Source: CAZSMC01 sp964607755 (GTDB lineage: Bacteria; Zhuqueibacterota; Zhuqueibacteria; Residuimicrobiales; Krinioviventaceae). From it: a stretch of DNA of 22,493 nucleotides. Under the pieces are notes generated by a model, which saw only the letters and a program-made list of their open reading frames with translations, was not told the DNA's origin and ran no database searches. The DNA lies in the NCBI GenBank assembly GCA_964607755.1, contig CAZSMC010000067.1, forward strand, positions 1 to 22,493, written 5' to 3'. The translations under genes and the position numbers were made by a program. Positions 7,776 to 16,134 of the stretch are shown here, piece by piece; within the stretch, counting starts at the first letter, position 1; every line of letters begins with the position of its first letter.

Positions 7776-7784
7776 TTATCCACA
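7776..7784 (+). promoter_or_regulatory. Perfect DnaA-box sequence TTATCCACA
   Basis: This exact 9-mer is the high-affinity DnaA box of E. coli. A related copy, TTGTCCACA, lies at 7496-7504 in the same orientation. Both are in the same AT-rich spacer. Two boxes are too few to claim an origin, and no dnaA, dnaN or gyrB gene is nearby. Confidence 0.3.
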
Positions 7785-7824
7785 TTGTATTCAAAAAATT
7801 GTCAAGAAAAAAGTTTGCTTTTTC

Positions 7825-10800
7825 TTACCGCATGATAATACATTTACTCGTTTTCTCAACGCGTTCGTCGTCTTTACGTACCATAATTTTATAGAGATAA
7901 ACCCCGTTTGCCAGCACATCTCCATTCCCGTCCCGTCCATCCCAGTGAATCCGGTTGTAACCAACACCAACCCAGCCTTTGTCAATGTTGCGAATGAGCC
8001 GGCCGGCTACAGTATAGATTTTTATTTCAACTTTTGCGGTCTGACTTGTCTGAAAATAAAAGTCAGTTTCTTCAGCAAAGGGATTGGGATAATTCAGTAC
8101 ATCGCGAATGATCAGGTCAGATTCAACTTCAAATTCGACATCCTTGCTGGTAACATTTTGATACGCGTCCATAGCTGTAATTGTTAAAACATGGGGGCCA
8201 TCGGACAGGTTCGGTTTAAACGTAACTCTGCCGCAAGCATCTCTGGTTTCGCCTGGCCCGAGCTCCAATGCCGCTGAATTTTTATACGGAATCCGCACAC
8301 CATCAAGAAAAACATTGACCCGGGTAGTGTCAGTTATCGGATTGGGTGTGTTATCGTACAGATCCGCAAAGATCGTTGGCGTGGATGAGACCAGGTCGCC
8401 GTCAAGAATATTTCTGCCGTCAACGGAAATATCTATTTTAGGCTTTAACGTATCATCTTGCACAAAAACGGTAGTGCGCAGCGAATTATTGGTTTCGCTC
8501 GGCTCGTTCAACCGGTTATCCGGATCGAGCGTGATGTAAAGTTTGTATAAACCGGTCGGCAGTTTTTTAACCGTCTCGCTGTTCGCCGGTGTCCATTGCT
8601 GCTGAACCGGACGGTATTTACCTGGTGCTAACGAGTCGACGGTCGTCCGGGCTATGGTAAAACGCCCGAGCTGCGGATGGGACGCTTCCAGAGTAATAGC
8701 TGTGCTGTCGATAAACGTCGCGCCAATATTGTACACATCAAAAAACAGGGTGACGTTTTGACCGATTGAAAGCGTATCATGCGATTGCGAAAACAAATTC
8801 GGACTCACAGCTACATCGCCGGAGGGTTCAAATTCTATGGTCCAGAATTTTAACGACGGCGTTGACAGGCCACAGGTACTTTTAAACTGACCGGCAAGAG
8901 AAAGACTCGGGATGTCGCTGCTGTTTATGTGTGACAAGTCAAATGTACCTGGTTCTTTCAATGTGAACAGTGTATCGATTTGACTGCCTGGCCCGGCATA
9001 GCCAAGCACATGGACAGAAAGTGTGGTGTTATCCGGCACATCCGCCTCGACGCGGCATTTTTTCCAGGATGTTGCCGGCCCGATTTGTCCGGTTGAAATT
9101 GTACCGCTTTTAAAAAACCGGTAAAGTGTATCCCCCACAGTGGCTACGCCCCCGGTTTTGGGTTTGTACGATTCGAGCACCGAGCCCGTTGCCGCGCCTT
9201 TGTGTCCTAAAATCGCCCACGAGTCGCGCAGGCCAATATTTCGGCAAAAAGCGCTGCCAATAGATTCGAGCGCTGTGTAGGCTTTTTCTTCCAGTCTGGC
9301 GCTGGCTTCATCTTTTACACCAGCCAGGACAATTGTTCCTGTTGCCAGCGAGTCGATAAGAGCTGCCAGATTTTCGGTAGCCGCTGGATCGCCATAGGTG
9401 TCAAAATGTTCTGTCTGTAAAATATCCAGGCAGGCGTTATCCAGAACAGCGATATTGATTCCCCGGTTTGTTTTCATAATAGAAGAACCATTGACAAGAA
9501 TGCGGGCAAAGTTGCCGTCAGCCATGCCGGCCGATTCTACCCGCAACGAAATGGCATGTTCATCCAGATGCACCCCAGAAGCTGTGACTTTGGTGTTTTC
9601 CAGCGTATTGCTGGCAGCTTGTAATCCGGCCTGGTGCCAAACGTTCGGGGAATCCGGCTGGATGCTGAACGACCGGGTTTTCCAGCCTTTGATTTCGTTT
9701 TCCTCAATAATTCGTGCTCGCCAGTAGTAGGTGTAGCCTTGTTGCAGCGAAACCGGTTTCCAGGAAGTGGTCATCAGTTCAGCAGCCACTGGCCCGGAGC
9801 TCTGCAACAAGGAACTGTTAAACGCAGCCGTGGTATCGATTTGAAATTCGAATTCGAGATTCGTTTGATCCAGTTCGGGTGGATTCTCTATGGTCAATTG
9901 GACATCCGTGCTCGGAACAACAGCGAACGGAAGAGGGGAGACGAGACGGACCTTGCCGGACAGCACATGAGCGCGCAGGCTGGCCTGGTTATTGGTCTCA
10001 TCTACTTCAGCTATGATATCGCCGAAATCGGCTGTGGCAGTGATATCTACCGGGCCGGTCATATTGGCGAGCGGCCAGTTAAAACGCAACGTGTCGCGTT
10101 GCGCGATAAATGGAACCGGCTGCGAAAATGCAAGCTGGTAATCGGGATTGTCCAGCGGAACAACGGATAAAGAAAATTCAGACGTGTCCGGCGGCACAAG
10201 ACCGTAATTGTGTATTGGCACGATAATGTGCGCCGTGGAATCTGGTTCGCTGGGCGTCACCGGATCGACCGCGATGTCAGAAGACCGGACAGCCAGATCC
10301 GGCTTTTCCGGCAGCGCCAGCTTCATTGCCGGATCGCCCATCAAGTTATATTGTAAAATCAGGTTGACATTATGCGGGGATTGGCCGTGGGTTTTCCACA
10401 GTTCATATTTAGCCAGAGAAATGGCATCGCCAACATGGTTCACTGTGTCCTCAAGTACGGCGCCGTATAGTTTTCTCAGATAGAGGTAATCCTCGTAAGA
10501 ATATCCCCACCCGGACGTCCCCCAAAATGCAACAGTGCCGCGGTCCGGGGTGAGCAGAAAGTGCTCGCCAAAGCTTACATCGTTCGGCTCGGCGAACCGG
10601 CCGGTGTGGCAGGTCATGCTGGAGATAAACGGATACCTGGGTTTGTTATTCAACCGGTCGATATCCGAATTGTGAAAAATGAGTTCCCAGGTGCGGCTGC
10701 CGGCATGACCGATAAAGTTGATCCATGCCATGCCCTGATCGATATAATTAATGATTTTCTGCGTGTGTTCGCCCTCGATGAGCGTTTCTGTAGATTTTTG

Positions 10801-13584
10801 CACGTGATACACATCACCCATCACAGGCATTGCGCTGGCAAATTCATTGTCCAGCTTTTCAGACTGCTGATTGAAACTCTGCTGTTCCCATTGATTGAAT
10901 CCTCCGCTGATGAACAGAAAACTCTTTTTCCAGGCAGCAGACGGCGTGCTTTCGTATTCGATGATCTTGTCAATGATATGTTCAGCCTGCTGGACTGTAG
11001 CGACTGGCAGACGGCCGATGCTCAGGTCGGGTAAAAAATCATCAGGGCCATCAAAACAGACAAACATGGCATCGCTGACCGGATTGCCCAGCACTGGCAC
11101 AAAATCTCGCACGTACGACGAAGAAATGTTTTTCTTTGGGTCCCAACTGCCGTCGCCGAAAAGCAGCACGTATTGCGCAGGCTCTGTTTCCCAGGTTTCA
11201 AAAGCCTGTTTCAAAAAATCGTACAGCGCCCATGGATTTTTCACGCCGTGATTAAAATAATCGTAAATATCTTCAACCAGCGCCACATTGGCTGACAAAC
11301 TATTGCGCGAGCTCCGGTACTCTGCCAGTTGCTCAGCCTGTTCTATAAAAGTTTTGTGAGTTATAATGATATAATTGGCCTGGGAATTGACAGGATTTTC
11401 AATATTTGTACGCAAAGAAAGTGACAAAGGCTGGCGAACAGCCTGGTCTTCAAAAACAATGTAATCGCTGCCCACCGAGTCCTGCACCGTAAACAGAACA
11501 TTGTAATGTTCACTACCCTGAGAAAAGGTAAACGTAGCTGATACAGTCGCTGCGCCGGTTTTGTTCGGCATCCGTTGTTCCACAGCAGACTCTGGATCGC
11601 CCACCCGGCTGATCAATGCCCAGGAATCCCGAAAAACAAGTTCAGTGACTTTTTCACTCCCCAGCGCCTGGAACGCTTCTCTGGCGGCCTGGTGCAGATT
11701 GTTGGCGCCGTCGTCACGAATACCCGCCAGCACCACAGTATTTGCCGGCAGGCTGTTCAAAAATGCAGTCAGACTGTCTGCCTGCTGCCGGGATGCATAA
11801 GTGTCAAATGATTTTTTATGGGTGACTCTGCCTGTCTCTGCGTCCAGGGTAACAATGTTCATGCCCCGGCTTCCGGAATAAACCTGCTGGCCGTTGATGA
11901 TAAAGCGGGCGTAATTGCCGCTGCCCATGCTGGCTGAACTGACCGTGATCGCTGCACGGTATTCTTTATTGACTTTTGGCTCAAGTAATTGTCCGGAACC
12001 CAGGTCCCAGATGGTCACGTCGCTGGTTTCAAATCCGCCTGCCAGTAACGTAACCGGTTCTTTATCCGGAAAATAACTTATTTTTGCCGCATGCTCCTCC
12101 GCGATGATATATTTGTCGTATTCGATTGCAAACCAGTCAAAATAAAAACGCGAAATATGCGCTTCTGTATCATCGACCGAGTGAATGGACAACGTATTTT
12201 CTGTGGCGCTTACTGCGCTGACTGGCACTGAAAACTGGTATATTTTTTCTTCCCGGTTGCTAAAGAATTGGTCGACTGCTATGCGGTCATTTACTTTAAC
12301 GCGAATGTGATGATCATTTTCAAATGGTGACAGCGTTTCGCCCCTGACCCGCAACCGGAATAAAATAGAGTCCTGGGACATTACCACACCGGGCAAATCA
12401 AAATCAACGTTAAAAGTGTTGCCCGGATCGATATATTTTTCCCATACCCAGCCTTCACCCGGTGTGTCGTAAGAATTCTGGATCGCCGAATTGGTATCGC
12501 CGCGATAGTAGTCCAGGTCTTTTTCAATATGCAAAAAAAAAGGCGTGTGGTCAATGACGACCGTGCCGGATTCCGGAGATGCTGCCATTGTCATGCGCTG
12601 ACCGTCATTGTCGCCCCAACTGAGCCAGTATACATTGGTGTCGGTATAAGCGTGATAAAACTCGTTCTCACCGTGCAAACGATTGCCGTAAAAGAGCAGC
12701 CGGTCATTGCGGCTAAACTGTCCGTCTGAAACGCCCTCAAGCTGAAAAGGCTGTTCATTGTCCCGTTCAAATAGTTGAAAGGTTTGCGGATCGATTGAAG
12801 AAAGCGGCACTCCCAGCGCTTCAAGATCGCTGCCGGAAATGCTGTAAACGCCTTCCTGAACCAGGCCAATTTTAACGTGCGGCAATTTTTCATTAAAAAA
12901 TGGTGACACGCTTTTCTTTTCAAGCACAGATTTCTTTTTCGATGCGGGAAAACCGAGTTTTGCTGCGGGGAACTTTTCAAGATGCCGGTCAAATTGATTC
13001 TTGATCTGAGCTGATGGCGTGGAGAGTGTTTCATCGCTGTTTATTGTGATTCGAAGATAACGCGCATGTTCAACAGCGCCGGCGACTGGATTGTACTTGA
13101 CCGGATTGATCTGCAGGCGCAGAAACTGCCGGCCGCGAATGGTCGCCCACTCGGTATCTACAAACGATGACGGCTGGAAACGGTTTTGCGAATATGCGGC
13201 TTGGTTTTCCCGGTATTCCACTACATTGTTCTCTTCAGTGGTTTCAGCCCTGACCATGGGAGCCGGGCAAATTCTGGCTACCGAAGAAGCGACAGTGACC
13301 GAATCCACAATCCGGACTCTTGCAGAGGTTCCCGAGACTTCCAGGACCACCGCATCTACCGGAAGCTGGGGATAGCCCTCGCGCTGACGCCGGACCAGAT
13401 CACCGCATTCCGGAAGCTGATAGCTGGTTTCTCCGATGTGCATAGTGTGCCAGGACAGTTCGGGCGAGTTCCATTCGACCACAAGATGATTTTTGTCCTG
13501 ATCCGAAAGCGTAAAATAAGACGTTTGAGCTGCCGAAATGAGTGCGGCGGTGAGAAGTATTAAAAGGCTCCAGCGACCAATCAT
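7825..13584 (-). CDS. C25 (gingipain/PorU-type) cysteine protease with two ILEI-like domains and T9SS sorting domain
   Basis: A 1919-residue exported protein. In order: signal peptide (about 1-19); a propeptide-like N-terminal region (about 20-500) containing EGVYSISGSDLEALGV and LLFYG segments typical of PorU/C25 proteins; ILEI/FAM3-like domain 1 (about 548-690); C25 peptidase (about 735-1095) with probable catalytic His960 in FIGHAG and Cys992 in SSMTCHTG, closing with NLMGDPAMKL; CARDB-like domain (about 1100-1205, ending DETNNQASL); FN3-like domain (about 1210-1308); ILEI-like domain 2 (about 1347-1490); second CARDB-like domain (about 1590-1710, ending SETNNSLRT); a Big-like segment; and a T9SS C-terminal domain (about 1830-1919) with NYPNPF, VAGRLIR, WDGRDGNGD and LANGVYLYKI. 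It is either a PorU-like sortase, which would anchor T9SS cargo at the cell surface, or a secreted protease cargo. The size and extra domains favour a diverged surface protease. It lies 83 bases after the WecA-like gene and is probably co-transcribed with it. Confidence 0.9.
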   Translation of the reverse strand: MIGRWSLLILLTAALISAAQTSYFTLSDQDKNHLVVEWNSPELSWHTMHIGETSYQLPECGDLVRRQREGYPQLPVDAVVLEVSGTSARVRIVDSVTVASSVARICPAPMVRAETTEENNVVEYRENQAAYSQNRFQPSSFVDTEWATIRGRQFLRLQINPVKYNPVAGAVEHARYLRITINSDETLSTPSAQIKNQFDRHLEKFPAAKLGFPASKKKSVLEKKSVSPFFNEKLPHVKIGLVQEGVYSISGSDLEALGVPLSSIDPQTFQLFERDNEQPFQLEGVSDGQFSRNDRLLFYGNRLHGENEFYHAYTDTNVYWLSWGDNDGQRMTMAASPESGTVVIDHTPFFLHIEKDLDYYRGDTNSAIQNSYDTPGEGWVWEKYIDPGNTFNVDFDLPGVVMSQDSILFRLRVRGETLSPFENDHHIRVKVNDRIAVDQFFSNREEKIYQFSVPVSAVSATENTLSIHSVDDTEAHISRFYFDWFAIEYDKYIIAEEHAAKISYFPDKEPVTLLAGGFETSDVTIWDLGSGQLLEPKVNKEYRAAITVSSASMGSGNYARFIINGQQVYSGSRGMNIVTLDAETGRVTHKKSFDTYASRQQADSLTAFLNSLPANTVVLAGIRDDGANNLHQAAREAFQALGSEKVTELVFRDSWALISRVGDPESAVEQRMPNKTGAATVSATFTFSQGSEHYNVLFTVQDSVGSDYIVFEDQAVRQPLSLSLRTNIENPVNSQANYIIITHKTFIEQAEQLAEYRSSRNSLSANVALVEDIYDYFNHGVKNPWALYDFLKQAFETWETEPAQYVLLFGDGSWDPKKNISSSYVRDFVPVLGNPVSDAMFVCFDGPDDFLPDLSIGRLPVATVQQAEHIIDKIIEYESTPSAAWKKSFLFISGGFNQWEQQSFNQQSEKLDNEFASAMPVMGDVYHVQKSTETLIEGEHTQKIINYIDQGMAWINFIGHAGSRTWELIFHNSDIDRLNNKPRYPFISSMTCHTGRFAEPNDVSFGEHFLLTPDRGTVAFWGTSGWGYSYEDYLYLRKLYGAVLEDTVNHVGDAISLAKYELWKTHGQSPHNVNLILQYNLMGDPAMKLALPEKPDLAVRSSDIAVDPVTPSEPDSTAHIIVPIHNYGLVPPDTSEFSLSVVPLDNPDYQLAFSQPVPFIAQRDTLRFNWPLANMTGPVDITATADFGDIIAEVDETNNQASLRAHVLSGKVRLVSPLPFAVVPSTDVQLTIENPPELDQTNLEFEFQIDTTAAFNSSLLQSSGPVAAELMTTSWKPVSLQQGYTYYWRARIIEENEIKGWKTRSFSIQPDSPNVWHQAGLQAASNTLENTKVTASGVHLDEHAISLRVESAGMADGNFARILVNGSSIMKTNRGINIAVLDNACLDILQTEHFDTYGDPAATENLAALIDSLATGTIVLAGVKDEASARLEEKAYTALESIGSAFCRNIGLRDSWAILGHKGAATGSVLESYKPKTGGVATVGDTLYRFFKSGTISTGQIGPATSWKKCRVEADVPDNTTLSVHVLGYAGPGSQIDTLFTLKEPGTFDLSHINSSDIPSLSLAGQFKSTCGLSTPSLKFWTIEFEPSGDVAVSPNLFSQSHDTLSIGQNVTLFFDVYNIGATFIDSTAITLEASHPQLGRFTIARTTVDSLAPGKYRPVQQQWTPANSETVKKLPTGLYKLYITLDPDNRLNEPSETNNSLRTTVFVQDDTLKPKIDISVDGRNILDGDLVSSTPTIFADLYDNTPNPITDTTRVNVFLDGVRIPYKNSAALELGPGETRDACGRVTFKPNLSDGPHVLTITAMDAYQNVTSKDVEFEVESDLIIRDVLNYPNPFAEETDFYFQTSQTAKVEIKIYTVAGRLIRNIDKGWVGVGYNRIHWDGRDGNGDVLANGVYLYKIMVRKDDERVEKTSKCIIMR
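9115..9546 (-). repeat. ILEI/FAM3-like domain, second copy (inside the C25 gene)
   Basis: Residues about 1347-1490. It carries the same ordered motifs as copy one: GNFARILVNG, RGINIAVLD, HFDTYGD, GTIVLAGVKDEAS, then LRDSWAILGHKG and a late LESY segment. These match the ILEI/PANDER (FAM3) fold pattern known from animal secreted proteins and from the stem of POMGNT1. Domain limits are approximate. Confidence 0.7.
11515..11943 (-). repeat. ILEI/FAM3-like domain, first copy (inside the C25 gene)
   Basis: Residues about 548-690. Motifs are GNYARFIINGQ, RGMNIVTLD, SFDTYAS, NTVVLAGIRDDGA, then FRDSWALISRVGD and a late AVEQ segment. It lies directly before the C25 peptidase domain, while the second copy comes after it. 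The motif order and spacing match the second copy, but identity is modest, so the duplication is old. Confidence 0.7.
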
Positions 13585-13667
13585 ATTGTATTCACGGTTC
13601 TATTTTTAGCTTAACAAAAGGTCAAATTATCCAATTGTTAACGACCCGATTTTTCAAGAGTTCCGGT

Positions 13668-14675
13668 TTACCACGCTTTGAAAGAATTTGTCATTCCGGC
13701 GCTCTGCGTAAAGAACGAATCAGTATACATACCATGCGCCAGCAGAAAAGCCATCACGCCCAACAACAAACAGACCCCAACCATAAACATGGCAGCGCCA
13801 GCGTGACTCAAACCAAGGTTCACCAGGCGGTGATGGATGTGTTCCCTGTCAGCGTGAAACGGGTGAATGCCCCGGCGAACACGGCGAACCACCGCCAGGA
13901 TCGTATCTGTAATAGGAAGGCCGAGGAGTAAAAGTGGGATCAGAAACGCGGTTTTCCCGGGCGCTAACGAGGCAGAGTTGAGCGTAATGCAAGCCAGCAT
14001 AAAACCAAGAGACAGGCTACCGGAATCGCCCATAAAAATTGAAGCGGGATTGATATTATAGCGCAGAAAACCAATCACGCTGCCCATCACCAGGACCGCG
14101 ATAATCGGGGCCAACTGGTTGCCAAACAGCGCGGCAATACTCAAGCTGACAAACGAGACCGCCACGGCAATGCCGCCGGCAAGTCCGTCCAGACCGTCAA
14201 TCATGTTGAACGCATTAGCCACGCCAACCATCCAGAGTACGGACAGGAAATAGGACATAATGCCGAGATTGATCTCCATTCCACCGGGCAGCAAAATAGT
14301 TTCCACGCGCCATCCCATACTCACAGCCAGGCCAGCCACCAGCAGCTCTGTGGTGAGTTTGATCGAGCAGCTCAGGTCCATCTTGTCATCCAGAGCGCCA
14401 ATGAGAAAAAGCATTGTCGTGCCGATGAGCAGACTGAGCAGTTCAAAATGGAACCGCGACACCAGATCGGGATCGATAACCAGGAGCGCTGCCATTCCGG
14501 CGACAAAGGCAAAAAAGATCGCGCCACCGCCCAATTTGGGGATTTCACCCTCGTGAACGGTACGGTGATTTTCATGCGCCACAACGTGGTAACGCCGTGC
14601 AAAGGTACGAACCAATGGAACAGAGAAAAGAGAGATGATCAGTGTTATTGTAAAGTACCCCGCAAGTTCTATCAT
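13668..14675 (-). CDS. WecA/TagO-type undecaprenyl-phosphate sugar-1-phosphate transferase
   Basis: A polytopic membrane enzyme (335 residues from the chosen start) of the MraY/WecA superfamily, which moves a HexNAc-1-phosphate from a UDP-sugar to undecaprenyl phosphate and so starts O-antigen, teichoic acid or capsule synthesis. Visible motifs are LGGGAIF, LIGALDDKMDL (aspartate pair), NAFNMIDGLDGLAGG, FMGDSGSLSLGF and HADREHIHHRL, the last being the WecA/TagO-type motif rather than MraY. I chose the ATG at 14673-14675 because AGGA stands six bases before it and the protein then begins just ahead of the first membrane helix. An upstream ATG at 14751-14753, with GGGG eight bases before it, would add 26 residues. 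The spacer up to 14916 shows no other gene. Confidence 0.93.
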   Translation of the reverse strand: MIELAGYFTITLIISLFSVPLVRTFARRYHVVAHENHRTVHEGEIPKLGGGAIFFAFVAGMAALLVIDPDLVSRFHFELLSLLIGTTMLFLIGALDDKMDLSCSIKLTTELLVAGLAVSMGWRVETILLPGGMEINLGIMSYFLSVLWMVGVANAFNMIDGLDGLAGGIAVAVSFVSLSIAALFGNQLAPIIAVLVMGSVIGFLRYNINPASIFMGDSGSLSLGFMLACITLNSASLAPGKTAFLIPLLLLGLPITDTILAVVRRVRRGIHPFHADREHIHHRLVNLGLSHAGAAMFMVGVCLLLGVMAFLLAHGMYTDSFFTQSAGMTNSFKAW

Positions 14676-14916
14676 ATACGATCCTGAATGTTTGCTGTTG
14701 GAAGTGATTGGTTTGGGGCTAAACATTACAAAATCTATGCCATAATATGCCATGTTTTTAGCCCCTTTTTACCCTGTTTACCGCATGTTTCGTATCATGA
14801 TTAAACAGATATTACAGTTTTGGGACAATGGAATGATAGTTGAAAAATATTGCTAACAGACTGAATTTTAAAGTTTAATATACAAAAATTTAAAAGCAAA
14901 CAAAAGAATAAATTTT

Positions 14917-16077
14917 TTAATGCGGTAAATAATGACTGTAAAGACGATCAATATCTCTGACCAGGCGTTGCGCATTGTACATTTTGCCTACTGATTGTCG
15001 AGCCTGGTTACATATCTGTTGTGTTTTTGAAGGATTGTCAAGCAAAAACATAATCTGTTCAGCCATTTCCTTATCATTGTCCACCTGGCACAAATAGCCG
15101 GATTCCTGGTGACTGATGATATCCGGTACTCCGCCCACGCGAGTCGCAACAACAGGTACACCGCTCGCCATGGCCTCTATAATTGTCACCGGCGTTCCCT
15201 CATTTTTGGATGTAAGCAACAGCATATCAATGCCGCTATAAATTTTGGTGATATCGGTTTCCCATCCCCAGAAATGTACCTTGTCGTTTATCCCCAGGTG
15301 CATAGCGTGTTGTTCTAAAAGTGGACGTTCGTCGCCATCGCCTACAATGATCAAATGCACATTTTTATACTGCAGCAGGGAAAGAACCCGAAGCGCCATG
15401 TTCATATTTTTAATGGGAGCGAGCCGGCCGATGATGCCGAGCAGCGGCGCATCCAATGGCAGGTTGAGCTCTTTTTTTAAATAGCCGTTGGGCACAATGT
15501 TATAAAACGAACTTAATTCCAGTCCCAGCCGAATCACTACAAATTTGTTTTCCGGAGCCACGCGATAGATATCCACTAATTCGTGTTTTTGGGACGGACT
15601 GATGGCAATAATTTTTGTGGTAAACCGTGCCAATAGCCGTTCTATAAAAAGAAAAAACGCCGTTAAATACCGCGGAAAGTAGCTGTGAAAAGTATGCCCG
15701 TGAAAGGTATGAAAAACCAGCGGAACCCGGGCAAAAATACCGGCGATACGGCCAACTGTGCCGGCTTTGGCGGTGTGGGTGCAAACGATGTCTGGTTTTT
15801 CTTTTTTGATTAATTTGTAAATTTCAATAATAGCTTTTATATCATTTAAAGGATTCGTGACTCTTCTCATAGATTGGACAATCCGTACATCCAACCCTTT
15901 CACTATTAGTTCGCTTATTACACTTACCTCACTTGCTTCGACCTTACCACCAATAATGATAGATTTATATTTTTGATCTGGTGACAAACGTGATAACAAT
16001 TCTGTATTAACAACTGGACCACCGATGCAAAGTCGTGATTGAATATGTATTACTTTATGTTTTTTTAATTTTGACAT
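14917..16077 (-). CDS. GT4 family glycosyltransferase
   Basis: A 386-residue GT-B-fold glycosyltransferase with a Rossmann-like N-terminal domain (VIHIQSRLCIGGPVVNTELL, then KPDIVCTHTAKAG and VFHTFHGHTF) and a GT4 C-terminal domain (LLGIIGRLAPIKNM, LIIVGDGDERPLLE, VHFWGWETDI and NEGTPVTIIEAMASGVP with the EX7E pair Glu293/Glu301). Such enzymes transfer a sugar from a nucleotide-sugar donor and retain anomeric configuration. The acceptor here is presumably a lipid-linked glycan. It is the last gene of the polysaccharide operon, 57 bases after the next GT4 gene. GC content rises within the gene, from AT-rich in the first third (above about 15785) to more balanced afterwards. Confidence 0.92.
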   Translation of the reverse strand: MSKLKKHKVIHIQSRLCIGGPVVNTELLSRLSPDQKYKSIIIGGKVEASEVSVISELIVKGLDVRIVQSMRRVTNPLNDIKAIIEIYKLIKKEKPDIVCTHTAKAGTVGRIAGIFARVPLVFHTFHGHTFHSYFPRYLTAFFLFIERLLARFTTKIIAISPSQKHELVDIYRVAPENKFVVIRLGLELSSFYNIVPNGYLKKELNLPLDAPLLGIIGRLAPIKNMNMALRVLSLLQYKNVHLIIVGDGDERPLLEQHAMHLGINDKVHFWGWETDITKIYSGIDMLLLTSKNEGTPVTIIEAMASGVPVVATRVGGVPDIISHQESGYLCQVDNDKEMAEQIMFLLDNPSKTQQICNQARQSVGKMYNAQRLVRDIDRLYSHYLPH

Positions 16078-16134
16078 CTTTTCGATTGCATTATTTTAGA
16101 AATGATTTCACCGTTTTTTGCTTTAAAAATAGTT

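Larger units (their letters stand above)
7228..7824. other. AT-rich gene-free spacer of about 600 bases
   Basis: No frame with coding character was found on either strand. The spacer should hold the stop region of the large C25 gene and the promoter of the VTE5-like gene, both transcribed leftward. It has long A/T runs, two DnaA-box-like 9-mers in the same orientation (7496-7504 and 7776-7784), an inverted repeat (7482-7525) and, right after the C25 stop, a weak AT stem (about 7804-7827) followed on the minus strand by a T-rich stretch that might act as a terminator. Confidence 0.55.

Noticed and set aside
7804..7827. AT stem after the C25 stop as an intrinsic terminator.
   Set aside because: The pairing is almost all A/T and overlaps the stop codon, so it is too weak to list as a terminator; it is mentioned only in the spacer entry.
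9634..10170. Long plus-strand open frames inside the C25 gene (also at 10561-11034).
   Set aside because: They mirror the codon structure of the large minus-strand gene and show no domain or start signal.
14777..14929. A 10-base inverted repeat, TTTACCGCAT at 14777-14786 and ATGCGGTAAA at 14920-14929, around the spacer before the WecA-like gene.
   Set aside because: The arms are 133 bases apart and one lies inside the end of a coding region. A rough count suggests a few such pairs are expected by chance in a window this size.
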